This document shows, one piece after another, positions 8,119 through 17,078 of a stretch of DNA of 50,709 nucleotides. Numbering within the stretch: the stretch's first letter is position 1; every line of letters begins with the position of its first letter. A program made the translations under genes and the position numbers. The stretch lies in the NCBI RefSeq assembly GCF_001408515.1, contig NZ_CYPR01000014.1, positions 1 through 50,709 of the forward strand. The letters are read 5' to 3'. The notes under the pieces were generated by a model, which was given only the letters and a program-made list of their open reading frames with translations, was not told the DNA's origin and did no database searches. Origin of the DNA: Jannaschia seosinensis. Its GTDB lineage: Bacteria > Pseudomonadota > Alphaproteobacteria > Rhodobacterales > Rhodobacteraceae.

Positions 8119-9820
8119 CGAAGCTCTCCCGTCCGTTGAAGATGGTATCGCGCCAGGCCCGCTCACCGGAAACCGTGTCCTCCACCCAGATACGGAACGG
8201 CGTACGCTCCGTCTGGGCCGCCGGATCTTCGGGAGGGGCGGTCACATAGACGCGCTGAAGCCAGGTGTTGTCGGGCGGGACGATCACACTCTGGTCGCCC
8301 TCTCCCTCAAGGTCGACGCGCAGGGCACCGGGCGCGGTCAACGACAGCTCAAACTCCCGCGCCTCGCCGTGCTTGTTGCGCAGCCGCACGTCGTAGGCGT
8401 TGCGGATCGAGCCGTCCGAGAGCGTCACGAAGGTCGGATTGCGGACCGGAGACACCGTCAGGTCGATTTCCGGCCGCACGAAAAGCGCGACGACAAGGGC
8501 GATGCCGATCGCTGCCCATGCGATCGTGTAGAGGATCGTGCGCGGCCGGAAGACGTGCTTCCAGATCGGCTTCGGCCGCCACTCCTCGCCGTGCTCGGTG
8601 ATGAACGGCCTCGCGGCGGCCAGAGGCGCGGTCGCGGTCCGGCCTTCGACGCCGATGGCCCCATTGGTGGTGGCGTCGTCCACATCCGGGCGCGCGGCGG
8701 CCGTGGGGGCGGGCACACCCGTCTCGGCACCTTGCGTGGCGTCCGTGCCCATCGGGCGGACCGGCGCGTGTTCGCCCGGCAGCACGGGCGGGTTGTCGTC
8801 CAGAGCGAGGTAGTCGATCAGCCCGCGCGGCCGGCCCAGTTTCGCCATGACGTCGTCACAGGCGTCGATGCAGAGCGCGCAGGTGATGCACTCCATCTGC
8901 TGGCCCTCGCGGATGTCGATGCCCATCGGGCACACGTTCACGCAGGCCATGCAGTCGATGCAATCCCCGAGGGTCTCGCCGGTGCGCGACTGACGCGGCG
9001 CGGCGACGTCCTTGTCGACTCCCGCGCCGTAGCGGACGCGTGCATCCTGTGCGCCCGTCTCCTCGGCCACGGCCTTGCGCTTGGCGCTCCCCCTCCCGCG
9101 CGGTTCGCCCCGCCAGTCACGGTAGCCGACGGTCAGGGTACCGGGATCCATCATGGCACCCTGGATGCGCGGCCAAGGGCACATGTAGATGCAGACCTGC
9201 TCGCGCAGGAAGCCGCCCAGCACGAAGGTCGTGGCCGTCAGAATCCCGATGGTGGCATAGGCGACCATCGGCGCCTCGAAGGCCGCGAGTTGCCGCGCCA
9301 GCGTCGGCGCGTCGGCGAAGTAGAACACCCATGCCCCGCCCGTGGCGACCGAGATCAGCAGCCAGGCCGCCCATTTCGTCACACGCAGCCGCCATTTTCG
9401 CGCGTCCCACGGCGCCTTCCACAACCGGATGCGCGCGTTTCGGTCGCCTTCGATCCGGCGTTCCACGAGCAAGAAGAGGTCGGTCCAGACCGTCTGCGGA
9501 CAGGTATAGCCGCACCAGACGCGGCCGAGTGCGGAGGTGAACAGAAACAGGCCTAGACCCGCCATGATCAGCAGGCCCGCGACGAAATAGAATTCGTGCG
9601 GCCAGATCTCGATCCAGAAAAAGTAGAACCGCCGGTTCGCCAGATCGACCAGAACCGCCTGATCGGGCAGGTTCGGGCCCCGGTCCCAGCGTATCCAGGG
9701 GGTCAGATAGTAGATTCCCAGCGTGATTCCCATGATCCACCATTTCAGACGGCGGAAAAACCCGCCCACCCGCTTGGGAAAGATCGGTTCGCGTGGGGCG
9801 AAAAGGGGGGTGTCGGTCAT
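8093..9820 (-). CDS. ccoG: cbb3 oxidase accessory ferredoxin-like protein CcoG (RdxA/FixG)
   Basis: CcoG is a membrane-bound iron-sulfur protein proposed to reduce Cu(II) for cbb3 assembly. Transmembrane helices occur near residues 25-45 and 70-100, with CGYTCPQTVWTDLF and CIYMCPWPRIQGAM motifs. Two 4Fe-4S clusters follow in CIDCMACVNVCP and CITCALCIDACDD. A further helix and a C-terminal Ig-like domain end the protein. It has 575 residues, longer than the roughly 470-520 I expect, because an Ala/Pro/Asp-rich linker of about 70-80 residues (about 336-415) separates the cluster domain from the last helix. ATG 9820 (MTDTPLFAPRE) fits the family start. An FNR box lies 63 bases upstream. Confidence 0.93.
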   Translation of the reverse strand: MTDTPLFAPREPIFPKRVGGFFRRLKWWIMGITLGIYYLTPWIRWDRGPNLPDQAVLVDLANRRFYFFWIEIWPHEFYFVAGLLIMAGLGLFLFTSALGRVWCGYTCPQTVWTDLFLLVERRIEGDRNARIRLWKAPWDARKWRLRVTKWAAWLLISVATGGAWVFYFADAPTLARQLAAFEAPMVAYATIGILTATTFVLGGFLREQVCIYMCPWPRIQGAMMDPGTLTVGYRDWRGEPRGRGSAKRKAVAEETGAQDARVRYGAGVDKDVAAPRQSRTGETLGDCIDCMACVNVCPMGIDIREGQQMECITCALCIDACDDVMAKLGRPRGLIDYLALDDNPPVLPGEHAPVRPMGTDATQGAETGVPAPTAAARPDVDDATTNGAIGVEGRTATAPLAAARPFITEHGEEWRPKPIWKHVFRPRTILYTIAWAAIGIALVVALFVRPEIDLTVSPVRNPTFVTLSDGSIRNAYDVRLRNKHGEAREFELSLTAPGALRVDLEGEGDQSVIVPPDNTWLQRVYVTAPPEDPAAQTERTPFRIWVEDTVSGERAWRDTIFNGRESFDERTGNAG

Positions 9821-9882
9821 GGAATGACAGCCTGCCGGGGAGGTATTTGCCGCGTTCTCGCACAAACGCGGTGGTCGTCGCA

Positions 9883-9896
9883 TTGACGTGGATCAA
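9883..9896. promoter_or_regulatory. FNR/FnrL box upstream of ccoGHIS
   Basis: TTGACGTGGATCAA is a dyad that fits TTGAY-N4-RTCAA, the FNR/FnrL recognition pattern. It lies between the ccoP stop (9965) and the ccoG start (9820), which suggests that ccoGHIS has its own oxygen-regulated promoter. Confidence 0.8.
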
Positions 9897-9964
9897 CCGC
9901 CGCGCCCGGCCGTGGGGGCGCGGCGGAGGGACCGGTTTCCTCCCGCCCGGTCAGGTCCCCCGGA

Positions 9965-10954
9965 TCACTCCGTGGGAACGGGGCGGACGGGCGGCTCACC
10001 CGCCTCCTTCGGGGTTTCCTCGGCACTCGCGGGATACGTCGCCTCCGGCACCTCGACCGGCGCGGCGTCCGCGGGATCGGCCACCGGCCGCTCACCGCCG
10101 CCGAGCCCGTGGACATAGGCAGAAACGGCGCGGATTTCGGCCTCGTCCAGACGCTCGCCCCAAGGCGGCATCACGCCGAAACGCGAGTAGCGGATCGTGT
10201 GCTCCACCTCCTCGGGCGTTCCGCCATAGAGCCAGATCGCATCCGTCAGGTTGGGGGCGCCGATCTCGCGGTTTCCGATGCCGTTGTCGCCGTGGCAGGC
10301 GGCGCAATTATCCGCGAACAGGGCCGCGCCCGCCGGATCCGGCTCCGCCTCAAGGCCTCCCATCCACCGCACCTGGTTCACCAGCGCGGTGATCTCCGCA
10401 TCATCGAGCATGTCGTCGAAAGCCGGCATCTGCGACCAATGCGCGTCCGGGTCGGCCTCGTTGCGAATCCCGTGGCGCACGGTGAGGGCGATCTCCTCGA
10501 TCTGTCCGCCCCAGAGCCAGTCGTCGTCGAGCAGGTTCGGGTAGCCCGCCGCCTGCACGCCCGCCGCACCCGCGCCGTGGCATTGCGAGCAGTTGTTGCG
10601 GAAGACCGATGCCCCGGCGGCGACGGCAAACCGGTGCAGCACCTCGTTCTCCTCCAGCACGGCGAGGTCGATACGCTCGAGGCTCTGGGTCAGTTCGGCA
10701 TTCGAAAGGGCCACGCGGTCAATCTCGGCCGCGACCTCGCCACGGGTGGAATACCCGAAGATGCCGGGGGTCGCGCCCGATACGAGCGGCCAGGCCGGGT
10801 ACAGGATCACATAGATCACGCCCCAGACGCAGGTGGCGTAGAAGGTCCAGAGCCACCAGCGCGGCAGGGGCGTGTTCAACTCCTCGATGCCGTCCCAGTT
10901 GTGGCCCGTGGTTTCGGTGCCCGTTTCGGCATCGATGCGCTTTTTATCAGCCAT
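9965..10954 (-). CDS. ccoP: cbb3 oxidase dihaem subunit CcoP
   Basis: CcoP is the membrane-anchored dihaem cytochrome c subunit that passes electrons to CcoO/CcoN. It starts MADKKRIDAETG, with the characteristic HNWDGIEELNTPLPRWWLW before the helix. Two haem c sites, NCSQCH and NCAACH, follow, each with a downstream axial-Met region. The 329 residues include a Pro/Glu/Ala-rich C-terminal tail of about 35-40 residues that most homologues lack. ATG 10954 overlaps the ccoQ end by 8 bases; longer frames upstream are shadow. Confidence 0.95.
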   Translation of the reverse strand: MADKKRIDAETGTETTGHNWDGIEELNTPLPRWWLWTFYATCVWGVIYVILYPAWPLVSGATPGIFGYSTRGEVAAEIDRVALSNAELTQSLERIDLAVLEENEVLHRFAVAAGASVFRNNCSQCHGAGAAGVQAAGYPNLLDDDWLWGGQIEEIALTVRHGIRNEADPDAHWSQMPAFDDMLDDAEITALVNQVRWMGGLEAEPDPAGAALFADNCAACHGDNGIGNREIGAPNLTDAIWLYGGTPEEVEHTIRYSRFGVMPPWGERLDEAEIRAVSAYVHGLGGGERPVADPADAAPVEVPEATYPASAEETPKEAGEPPVRPVPTE

Positions 10955-11198
10955 CGGCCTTTTCCCTTTCCTTGTCGGTCGCCGCGCCGGACTTGCCATC
11001 GCGGGTATCGGTGCCGTCAGTCGGGCGCGCCGCGTCGGGTTTCTTTTCGTCGTGGCGGAACGGCACCTCGGCCGCATCGTCGTGTACCCGTCGCGATCCC
11101 GGGCGGAAGGCCCAGAAGATCACCCCCAGAAAGATCAGCGTCAGGATCAGCAGGACCCAGCTGTCGGCGAGATGGCGCAGGAAGGTGTACGTCTCCAT
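10947..11198 (-). CDS. ccoQ: cbb3 oxidase small subunit CcoQ
   Basis: CcoQ is a one-helix subunit that stabilises the cbb3 complex. The 83 residues hold METYTFLRHLADSWVLLIL, a single transmembrane helix, and then a long hydrophilic Asp/Lys-rich cytoplasmic tail, longer than in many homologues. It lies between ccoO and ccoP as expected. Confidence 0.88.
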   Translation of the reverse strand: METYTFLRHLADSWVLLILTLIFLGVIFWAFRPGSRRVHDDAAEVPFRHDEKKPDAARPTDGTDTRDGKSGAATDKEREKADG

Positions 11199-11208
11199 AT
11201 CGCTCTCC

Positions 11209-12039
11209 TCAGCGGCTCGCGTCGGGGGTGAAGGTCGAGAAGTCGACGAGAGTTCCGAGCATTTGCAGATACGCGATCAGCGCATCCATCTCGGTAAGTT
11301 GAGGCTGCCCATCGAAGTTGCGGACCTGTGCACCGGGATAACGCTCCAGCAGGCCGTCGTAATCGCCCATCGGGTCGGTCTGGACCACGAAATCGGCGCG
11401 CGCCTCGGCGATCATCTCGTCGGTATAGGGCACGCCGACCATCTGATGGGCTTCCATTAGCTCGGTCACATACGTGCCGTCGATGCGGGCCTCGGCGAGG
11501 AAGGCGTATTTCGGCATGACGCTTTCGGGCACGACGCTCTGCGGGTCGCGGAAGTGATCGACATGCCATTCGTCCGAGTAACGCCCGCCCACGCGTGCAA
11601 GGTCCGGGCCGGTCCGTTTCGAGCCCCACTGGAAGGGGTGGTCGTACATGGACTCCGCCGCCAGCGAGTAGTGGCCATAACGCTCGACCTCGTCGCGCAT
11701 CGGGCGGATCATCTGGCTGTGGCAGACATAGCACCCTTCGCGGACGTAGATCTCCCGCCCCGCCAGCTCCAGCGGCGAATAGGGCCGCATCCCCTCCACC
11801 TCCTCGATCGTGTTCTCGAGCCAGAAGAGCGGCGCGATCTCGACGATGCCCCCCACCGACACCACGAGAAAGCTCGCGATCAGCAGGAGCGTCGCGTTGC
11901 GCTCCAACCGCTGGTGGAAGGTGATCGTCTTTGTTTCCGGCGGCAACTCGTTGGGCAGGTCGTCGGGCATGTCCTTCCCCGTCGAAACCTTTGGGTCGTC
12001 GGCCGGATCGTAGTTCGGGTCCTGTGGGTCCTTGGTCAT
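11209..12039 (-). CDS. ccoO: cbb3 oxidase monohaem subunit CcoO
   Basis: CcoO is the membrane-anchored monohaem cytochrome c subunit. The core signature is present: [17 protein letters not shown] (helix), [13 protein letters not shown], and [20 protein letters not shown] with the CVCH haem site, then [20 protein letters not shown]. There are 276 residues from ATG 12039. About 38 acidic, Pro-rich residues ([19 protein letters not shown] and onward) precede the usual start and form an unusual cytoplasmic extension. The start lies five bases after the ccoN stop. Confidence 0.95.
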   Translation of the reverse strand: MTKDPQDPNYDPADDPKVSTGKDMPDDLPNELPPETKTITFHQRLERNATLLLIASFLVVSVGGIVEIAPLFWLENTIEEVEGMRPYSPLELAGREIYVREGCYVCHSQMIRPMRDEVERYGHYSLAAESMYDHPFQWGSKRTGPDLARVGGRYSDEWHVDHFRDPQSVVPESVMPKYAFLAEARIDGTYVTELMEAHQMVGVPYTDEMIAEARADFVVQTDPMGDYDGLLERYPGAQVRNFDGQPQLTEMDALIAYLQMLGTLVDFSTFTPDASR

Positions 12040-12044
12040 TTCTT

Positions 12045-13658
12045 TCACTCCGCAGGGGTGGCGGCGGTCATTTCGGCGGCTTTGCGGGGGGCACGGATGG
12101 TCATCCACATGTTCCAGACCATCACGAGCGACCCGGCGAGGAAGAGCACGCCGCCCAGTCCGCGCACCACGTACATCGGGAACTTGGCATCGACCGTGTC
12201 GGCGAAGGCGTTGACGAGGAAGCCGTTCTCATCCACCTCGCGCCACATCAGGCCCTCCATGATGCCCGACACCCACATCGACGCCGCGTAGAGGACGATC
12301 CCCACCGTCGCGAGCCAGAAGTGCAGGTTGATCGCGGGGACCGAGTACATCTCGCGCCGGTTCCACAGCTTCGGCGTCAGGAAGTAGAGCGCGCCGAAGG
12401 TGATCAGCCCGTTCCATCCGAGCGCGCCGGAATGGACGTGTCCGATGGTCCAGTCGGTGTAGTGCGACAGCGAGTTCACCGCCCGGATCGACATCATCGG
12501 GCCCTCGAAGGTCGACATGCCGTAGAAGGCCAGCGACGCCACAAACATCCGGATGATCGGATCGGTGCGGATCTTGTCCCACGCCCCTTGCAGGGTCATC
12601 AGGCCGTTGATCATGCCACCCCAGGACGGCATCCAGAGAATGATCGAGAACACCATCCCCAGCGTCGCCGCCCAGTCGGGCAGGGCGGTATAGTGCAGGT
12701 GGTGCGGTCCCGCCCAGATATACAGGAAGATCAGGGCCCAGAAGTGGATGATGCTGAGCTTGTAGGAATAGATCGGGCGGTTCGCCTGCTTGGGGACGAA
12801 GTAGTACATCATCCCCAGGAATCCGGCGGTCAGGAAGAAGCCCACGGCGTTGTGGCCGTACCACCACTGGACCATCGCATCCTGCACGCCCGCGAAGACC
12901 TGCACCGACTTGGAGCCGAGGATCGAAACCGGAACCGCCAGATTATTGACCACATGCAGCATCGCCACGGTCACGATGAAGGCGAGGAAGAACCAGTTGG
13001 CGACGTAGATGTGCCGTTCCTTGCGGTTCAGGATCGTTCCCATGAACACGGCGAGGTAGACGACCCAGACGATGGTCAGCCAGATGTCGATGTACCATTC
13101 CGGCTCGGCGTATTCCTTCGACTGCGTCGCGCCCAGCAGGTAGCCCGTCGCGGCCAGCACGATGAACAGGTTGTAGCCCCAGAACACGAACCACGCAGCC
13201 TTGCCGCCCCAGAGCCGCGCGCCGCAGGTCCGCTGCACGACATAGAAGGACGTGGCGATCAGAGCGTTGCCCCCGAAGGCGAAGATGACCGCCGACGTAT
13301 GCAGCGGCCGCAGACGTCCGAAATTGGCGAAGGGTTGCGCCCATTCGATGTTGAGCACCGGAAAGGCGAGCTGAAAGGCGATGTAGGTTCCCACGAGGAA
13401 TCCCGCGACGCCCCAGAACGCCGTGGCGATCACGCCGTAGCGGATCGGGCCGTCCATGTAGCCTTCGGCCGCCTGCATCGGGGCATCGGGCGCCGCCGGC
13501 CCTTCCATCCCGCGCAGCGTCCACAGGAACGCTCCGCCTGCGAGCACCATGATGAGGGCCGCATGAAACATATAGGCGGCGTCGCGCGCCCAATCCGCCG
13601 CAATCGCCGCGAGCAGGGCGATCAGCGCGAAGGCGATGAGTTTGAAATAATCGGACAT
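12045..13658 (-). CDS. ccoN: cbb3 oxidase catalytic subunit CcoN
   Basis: CcoN is the catalytic haem-copper oxidase subunit, which reduces O2 with high affinity at low oxygen. The 537 residues form about twelve or more helices. Visible ligand motifs are [15 protein letters not shown] (low-spin haem), [18 protein letters not shown] (CuB His and the catalytic Tyr region), [14 protein letters not shown] (CuB His pair), and [12 protein letters not shown] (haem His residues). AGGGA-like ribosome site precedes ATG 13658. It leads ccoNOQP. An FNR box lies 60 bases upstream, just after the fnrL stop. Confidence 0.97.
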   Translation of the reverse strand: MSDYFKLIAFALIALLAAIAADWARDAAYMFHAALIMVLAGGAFLWTLRGMEGPAAPDAPMQAAEGYMDGPIRYGVIATAFWGVAGFLVGTYIAFQLAFPVLNIEWAQPFANFGRLRPLHTSAVIFAFGGNALIATSFYVVQRTCGARLWGGKAAWFVFWGYNLFIVLAATGYLLGATQSKEYAEPEWYIDIWLTIVWVVYLAVFMGTILNRKERHIYVANWFFLAFIVTVAMLHVVNNLAVPVSILGSKSVQVFAGVQDAMVQWWYGHNAVGFFLTAGFLGMMYYFVPKQANRPIYSYKLSIIHFWALIFLYIWAGPHHLHYTALPDWAATLGMVFSIILWMPSWGGMINGLMTLQGAWDKIRTDPIIRMFVASLAFYGMSTFEGPMMSIRAVNSLSHYTDWTIGHVHSGALGWNGLITFGALYFLTPKLWNRREMYSVPAINLHFWLATVGIVLYAASMWVSGIMEGLMWREVDENGFLVNAFADTVDAKFPMYVVRGLGGVLFLAGSLVMVWNMWMTIRAPRKAAEMTAATPAE

Positions 13659-13717
13659 CTGCCGTCCCTTGCCGGTCTTGTTCGCAAGGGGGATGGCAGG
13701 GCGGCACAGGCCGCGCC

Positions 13718-13731
13718 TTGATTCAGGTCAA
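13718..13731. promoter_or_regulatory. FNR/FnrL box upstream of ccoNOQP
   Basis: TTGATTCAGGTCAA matches the FNR dyad TTGAT-N4-RTCAA. It sits 60 bases before the ccoN start and 9 bases beyond the fnrL stop, in the right place to activate ccoNOQP under low oxygen. Confidence 0.85.
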
Positions 13732-13739
13732 GGAGCGGA

Positions 13740-14477
13740 TCAGGCGATCGTTGCACCGTCGCTGTCTTCGCCCGCCGCGAGGGCCAGAGCCTCAAGGTCC
13801 GGTGCGCTCACCTTGCGCAGCCCCTCCAGCGTGATCACGCCGTCGGCGCGCAGGCGGGACATCTGCCGGCTGACCGTCTCGATGGTCAGACCCAGATAGG
13901 ACGCCATCGCCTCGCGCGTGATCGGCAGGTCCGCACGCGCAACCCCCGAGATCGGCAGCGAGGATCGCCGCAGCACCAGAAGCAGCAGCGTTGCGACCTT
14001 TTCCCGCGCCGTCTTGCGGCCCAGAAGCACCATCCACTCACGCGCCGCGTCGAGTTCATCAAGTGACATCTCCAGCAGCCGGTCGCGGATATGCGGCACC
14101 TCGACGAGCAATTTCTCGAACGGGGCGCGGCGGAACATGCACAGGGTCAGATCCGTGGCCGCCGACACCTCGTAAGGCGCAGTACTGCGGCCCGGCCTGC
14201 CAAGAAAATCCGAGGGCATCAGCAGACCGACCATCTGCGACCTTCCGTCCTCAAGCCTGCGCGTCAACATTGCGCAGCCCGTCACGACGGAGCCGACGAA
14301 ATCCATCGGATCGCCGTCGAACAGGATTGTCTCGCCGGCCTTCCAAGAGCGGTAGATCTTGATCTTCTCGAGCTGCGCCAACTCGTCGGCCTCGCAGCGT
14401 GCGCAGACCGCCCGGTGGCGGATCGGGCATGCGGCGCAATCCGGCCGCGCCATGAGGTTCGGTGAGAAAGCCGTCAT
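13740..14477 (-). CDS. fnrL: oxygen-sensing transcription regulator FnrL
   Basis: FnrL is a Crp/Fnr-family activator with an oxygen-labile 4Fe-4S cluster. The 245 residues from ATG 14477 contain Cys14, Cys17 and Cys25 in DCAACPIRHRAVCARC and Cys113 in LTLCMFRRAPFEKL, the four-cysteine set of FNR/FnrL. The cyclic-nucleotide-like domain includes GRSQMVGLLMPSDFLGRPGR. The C-terminal helix-turn-helix TIETVSRQMSRL has the Glu and Ser-Arg used to read TTGAT half-sites. An FNR box between it and divergent hemN suggests autoregulation. Confidence 0.93.
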   Translation of the reverse strand: MTAFSPNLMARPDCAACPIRHRAVCARCEADELAQLEKIKIYRSWKAGETILFDGDPMDFVGSVVTGCAMLTRRLEDGRSQMVGLLMPSDFLGRPGRSTAPYEVSAATDLTLCMFRRAPFEKLLVEVPHIRDRLLEMSLDELDAAREWMVLLGRKTAREKVATLLLLVLRRSSLPISGVARADLPITREAMASYLGLTIETVSRQMSRLRADGVITLEGLRKVSAPDLEALALAAGEDSDGATIA

Positions 14478-14498
14478 CGTCCACCTATTGTATAAATC

Positions 14499-14512
14499 TT
14501 GACCTGTATCAA
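14499..14512. promoter_or_regulatory. FNR/FnrL box between fnrL and hemN
   Basis: TTGACCTGTATCAA fits the FNR dyad. It lies 22 bases from the fnrL start and 36 from the hemN start, so it can act on both. Its closeness to fnrL suggests repression of its own gene, and activation of hemN from the other face. Confidence 0.82.
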
Positions 14513-14547
14513 GGCCGGCTCCTTGGCGACATGCGACGCTGGAAACC

Positions 14548-15897
14548 ATGGAACGCATCGACATTCTTGCCCGCCACGGGCTCTTCGACGCGCGGGCGCC
14601 GCGCTACACGAGCTATCCGGCCGCGCCGCATTTCGTGCCGTCGGTCGGGCCTGCGACCCATGCAGATTGGCTCGGCGCAATTCCCGAAGGCGGCGGCGTT
14701 TCGCTTTACGTCCACATTCCGTTCTGTCGTCGACTATGTTGGTTCTGCGCCTGCCGCACACAAGGCACGCGGACCGACGCGCCCCTGCAGCCCTATCTCG
14801 ATGCGCTCAAAACCGAGATTGCGACGGTGGCTGCCCACATGCCGCAAGTCAGCGTCCGCAGGTTGCATCTCGGCGGGGGAACGCCGACGATCCTGTCTGC
14901 GGACATGCTGCGCGAACTCGGCGCGGCGCTGACCGATGAATTTACCTTCGCGCCCGATGCCGAGGTCGCGGTGGAGATCGATCCCACGATGATCGACGAC
15001 GACCGGCTCGACGCGCTGGTCCAGCTCGGTCTGACGCGCGCCAGCATCGGAATCCAGGATTTTGCTCCCGGCGTGCAGGCCGCGATCGGACGCGAGCAGA
15101 GCTATGAGCAGACCCGGATCGCGGTGGAGGGGCTGCGTGCGCGCGACGTGACTGGTTTGAATCTCGACCTGCTCTACGGCCTGCCGTTCCAGACGATCTC
15201 GACGATCGAAAGGACCATCGATCAGGCGCTGTCGCTCGGTCCTGACCGGATCGCGCTCTTCGGCTATGCCCACGTGCCCTGGATGGCGCGGCGGCAGGTG
15301 ATGATCCCGGCCGACGCTCTTCCGGATGCCCGCGCCCGCTTCGCCCTCGCCGAGAGCGCCACGTCGCGGCTTCGGGACGCCGGTCTGACCGCCATCGGGA
15401 TCGACCATTTCGCGCGGCCCGAGGATCCACTCGCCCGCGCGCAGGCTGCGGGAAAGCTGCGGCGCAACTTCCAAGGCTATGTCGATGACGATACGGACGT
15501 TCTGATCGGGCTCGGTGCGTCGGCGATATCGCGCTTCCCGCAGGGCTATGCCCAGAATGATCCGGCCACCTCAACGTGGAAGGCGACGGCCCGTGACGGG
15601 CGACTCGCGACCATCCGTGGCCATGCGTTCGACGATGACGACCGGCTGCGCGGCACGATGATCGAGCGGCTGCTATGCGATTTCCGCATCGATCCGGCCG
15701 ATATCGCGCACCGGGCCGGCGTGCCGGAGGCGCAGGTCCGTGTGTTGACCGACGATCTCGCCCTTCGGTGGCCGGAGGCGATCCGGCAGGGGTCGGCAGG
15801 AGAGATAGAGATCGCTCTCCCCGCGCTCGCCCGACTCGTGGCGCGCGACCTGGACGCCTACGCCGCGCCGCCGGAACGGCACAGCCTCGCCGTCTGA
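14548..15897 (+). CDS. hemN: oxygen-independent coproporphyrinogen III oxidase
   Basis: HemN is a radical-SAM enzyme converting coproporphyrinogen III to protoporphyrinogen IX without oxygen, supplying haem for cbb3 oxidase under microaerobic conditions. The 449 residues hold YTSYPAAPHF near the start, the cluster motif Cys60-x3-Cys64-x2-Cys67 within HIPFCRRLCWFCAC, and LHLGGGTPTIL for SAM binding. The long form has the C-terminal HemN domain, which separates it from HemW. The gene diverges from fnrL across a shared FNR box. Confidence 0.95.
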   Translation: MERIDILARHGLFDARAPRYTSYPAAPHFVPSVGPATHADWLGAIPEGGGVSLYVHIPFCRRLCWFCACRTQGTRTDAPLQPYLDALKTEIATVAAHMPQVSVRRLHLGGGTPTILSADMLRELGAALTDEFTFAPDAEVAVEIDPTMIDDDRLDALVQLGLTRASIGIQDFAPGVQAAIGREQSYEQTRIAVEGLRARDVTGLNLDLLYGLPFQTISTIERTIDQALSLGPDRIALFGYAHVPWMARRQVMIPADALPDARARFALAESATSRLRDAGLTAIGIDHFARPEDPLARAQAAGKLRRNFQGYVDDDTDVLIGLGASAISRFPQGYAQNDPATSTWKATARDGRLATIRGHAFDDDDRLRGTMIERLLCDFRIDPADIAHRAGVPEAQVRVLTDDLALRWPEAIRQGSAGEIEIALPALARLVARDLDAYAAPPERHSLAV

Positions 15898-16268
15898 GGC
15901 CGCGCCGCACCTTCAGGCGCCGCCGTGATGCTGCCACTTCCCGAGCCTCGGGAAGAAAGGCCGGCACATTCACGCATGGGGTGCTCCCTCAACGCCTCAT
16001 GTCCCTCCGGGTTGGGGGGCGGCGGGACTTGTAACCTCCCCCTCCGTCACCCAATTCGGGACCCAAGCGTCGGGTCGTGTGTTCTCGTTCCGGCGATACG
16101 AGGTATGATGCGGTTTGGGCCCTTCTTCCCGCTCCGGGATTGCCGCACATCGCGGCGGCGGCCACTTCCGGGTCGACGTGCCATATCGAAATACGCGAGA
16201 CGTAGGAATCCGCTCCAAAGCGACGCGGACGCACCGGGTGTCAATCGCCGAACGACAGGAGGCATCTC
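15898..16268. other. 371-base intergenic region after hemN
   Basis: I see no gene or clear terminator here. Short frames are open but lack family resemblance. The last 20 bases hold AGGAGG, the ribosome site of the glutaredoxin-membrane protein at 16269; its promoter is presumably in this stretch but I cannot place it. Confidence 0.5.
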
Positions 16269-17048
16269 ATGCCCAAGGATACCAGAACCGATCCCGCTCA
16301 AGAGGCGGGTGGAAAGACGGCCATCCTCTACCGGATGGTTATGGAAAAACACCTCTGCCCCTATGGCCGCAAGTCGAAGTGGCTGCTGGAGCGGCAGGGT
16401 TACGATGTCGACGATCGCTGGCTGACCAGTCGCGACGAGGTCGATGCGTTGAAAGCCGAGCATGGGGTGAAGACCACGCCCCAGACATGGATCGAGGGGT
16501 CGCGGATCGGCGGCTACGAGGATCTTCAGATCCATTTCGGCCAGAAGGATCCGGACGATGACGGCACGTCCTACAAGCCGGTGATCGCGATCTTTGGAAC
16601 CGGCCTCGGCCTCGCACTCGCCTTCGCGTGGTTCGCGGGTGTGCCGTTCATCTCGTGGCAGGTTCTGGGGTGGTTCATCTCGATCAACATGGTGCTGCTG
16701 GGCCTGCAGAAGCTGCGCGATCTCGAGGCCTTCTCGACCATGTTCCTGAACTACGATCTGCTCGCGCAGCGCTGGGTGCCTTACGGATACGTCTATGCGT
16801 TTGTCGAAACGGGCGCGGGATTGTTGATGACGGCGATGGCGCTGACTTGGCTCGCTGCGCCGGCCGCGCTGTTCATCTCGACGATCGGGGCGATCAGCGT
16901 GTTCAAGGCGGTCTACATCGACAAGCGCGAACTTAAATGCGCCTGCGTCGGCGGCAATTCGAACGTGCCGCTGGGTTTCGTGTCGCTGACCGAAAACCTT
17001 GCCATGTTGGGGATGAGCGTCGTGATGCTCGGGCTCCTGTTCACCTGA
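16269..17048 (+). CDS. glutaredoxin fused to a MauE/DoxX-like membrane domain
   Basis: This is a 259-residue two-part protein. Residues 1 to about 95 form a glutaredoxin: active-site CPYG, a cis-Pro region TTPQTWIEG, and GGYEDL. Residues from about 105 to the end form four or five helices (AIFGTGLGLALAFAWFAG, VLGWFISINMVLLGL, AFVETGAGLLMTAMALTWL, MLGMSVVMLGLLFT) of the MauE/DoxX-like redox-associated type, with a Cys-Ala-Cys pair in KCACVGGNSNVP. It could move electrons between a cytoplasmic thiol domain and the membrane, but the partner is unknown. AGGAGG stands 7 bases before the ATG. It stands alone and converges with otsA. Confidence 0.85.
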   Translation: MPKDTRTDPAQEAGGKTAILYRMVMEKHLCPYGRKSKWLLERQGYDVDDRWLTSRDEVDALKAEHGVKTTPQTWIEGSRIGGYEDLQIHFGQKDPDDDGTSYKPVIAIFGTGLGLALAFAWFAGVPFISWQVLGWFISINMVLLGLQKLRDLEAFSTMFLNYDLLAQRWVPYGYVYAFVETGAGLLMTAMALTWLAAPAALFISTIGAISVFKAVYIDKRELKCACVGGNSNVPLGFVSLTENLAMLGMSVVMLGLLFT

Positions 17049-17078
17049 CAGAAGCCGCAGAGCCATCCGTGACGCCCG

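Noticed and set aside
11931-13721. 596-codon plus-strand open frame opposite ccoN
   Set aside because: It is antisense to a complete cbb3 catalytic subunit and has no family resemblance.
15989-16234. short minus-strand frames after hemN
   Set aside because: They have no ribosome site and no resemblance to known proteins.
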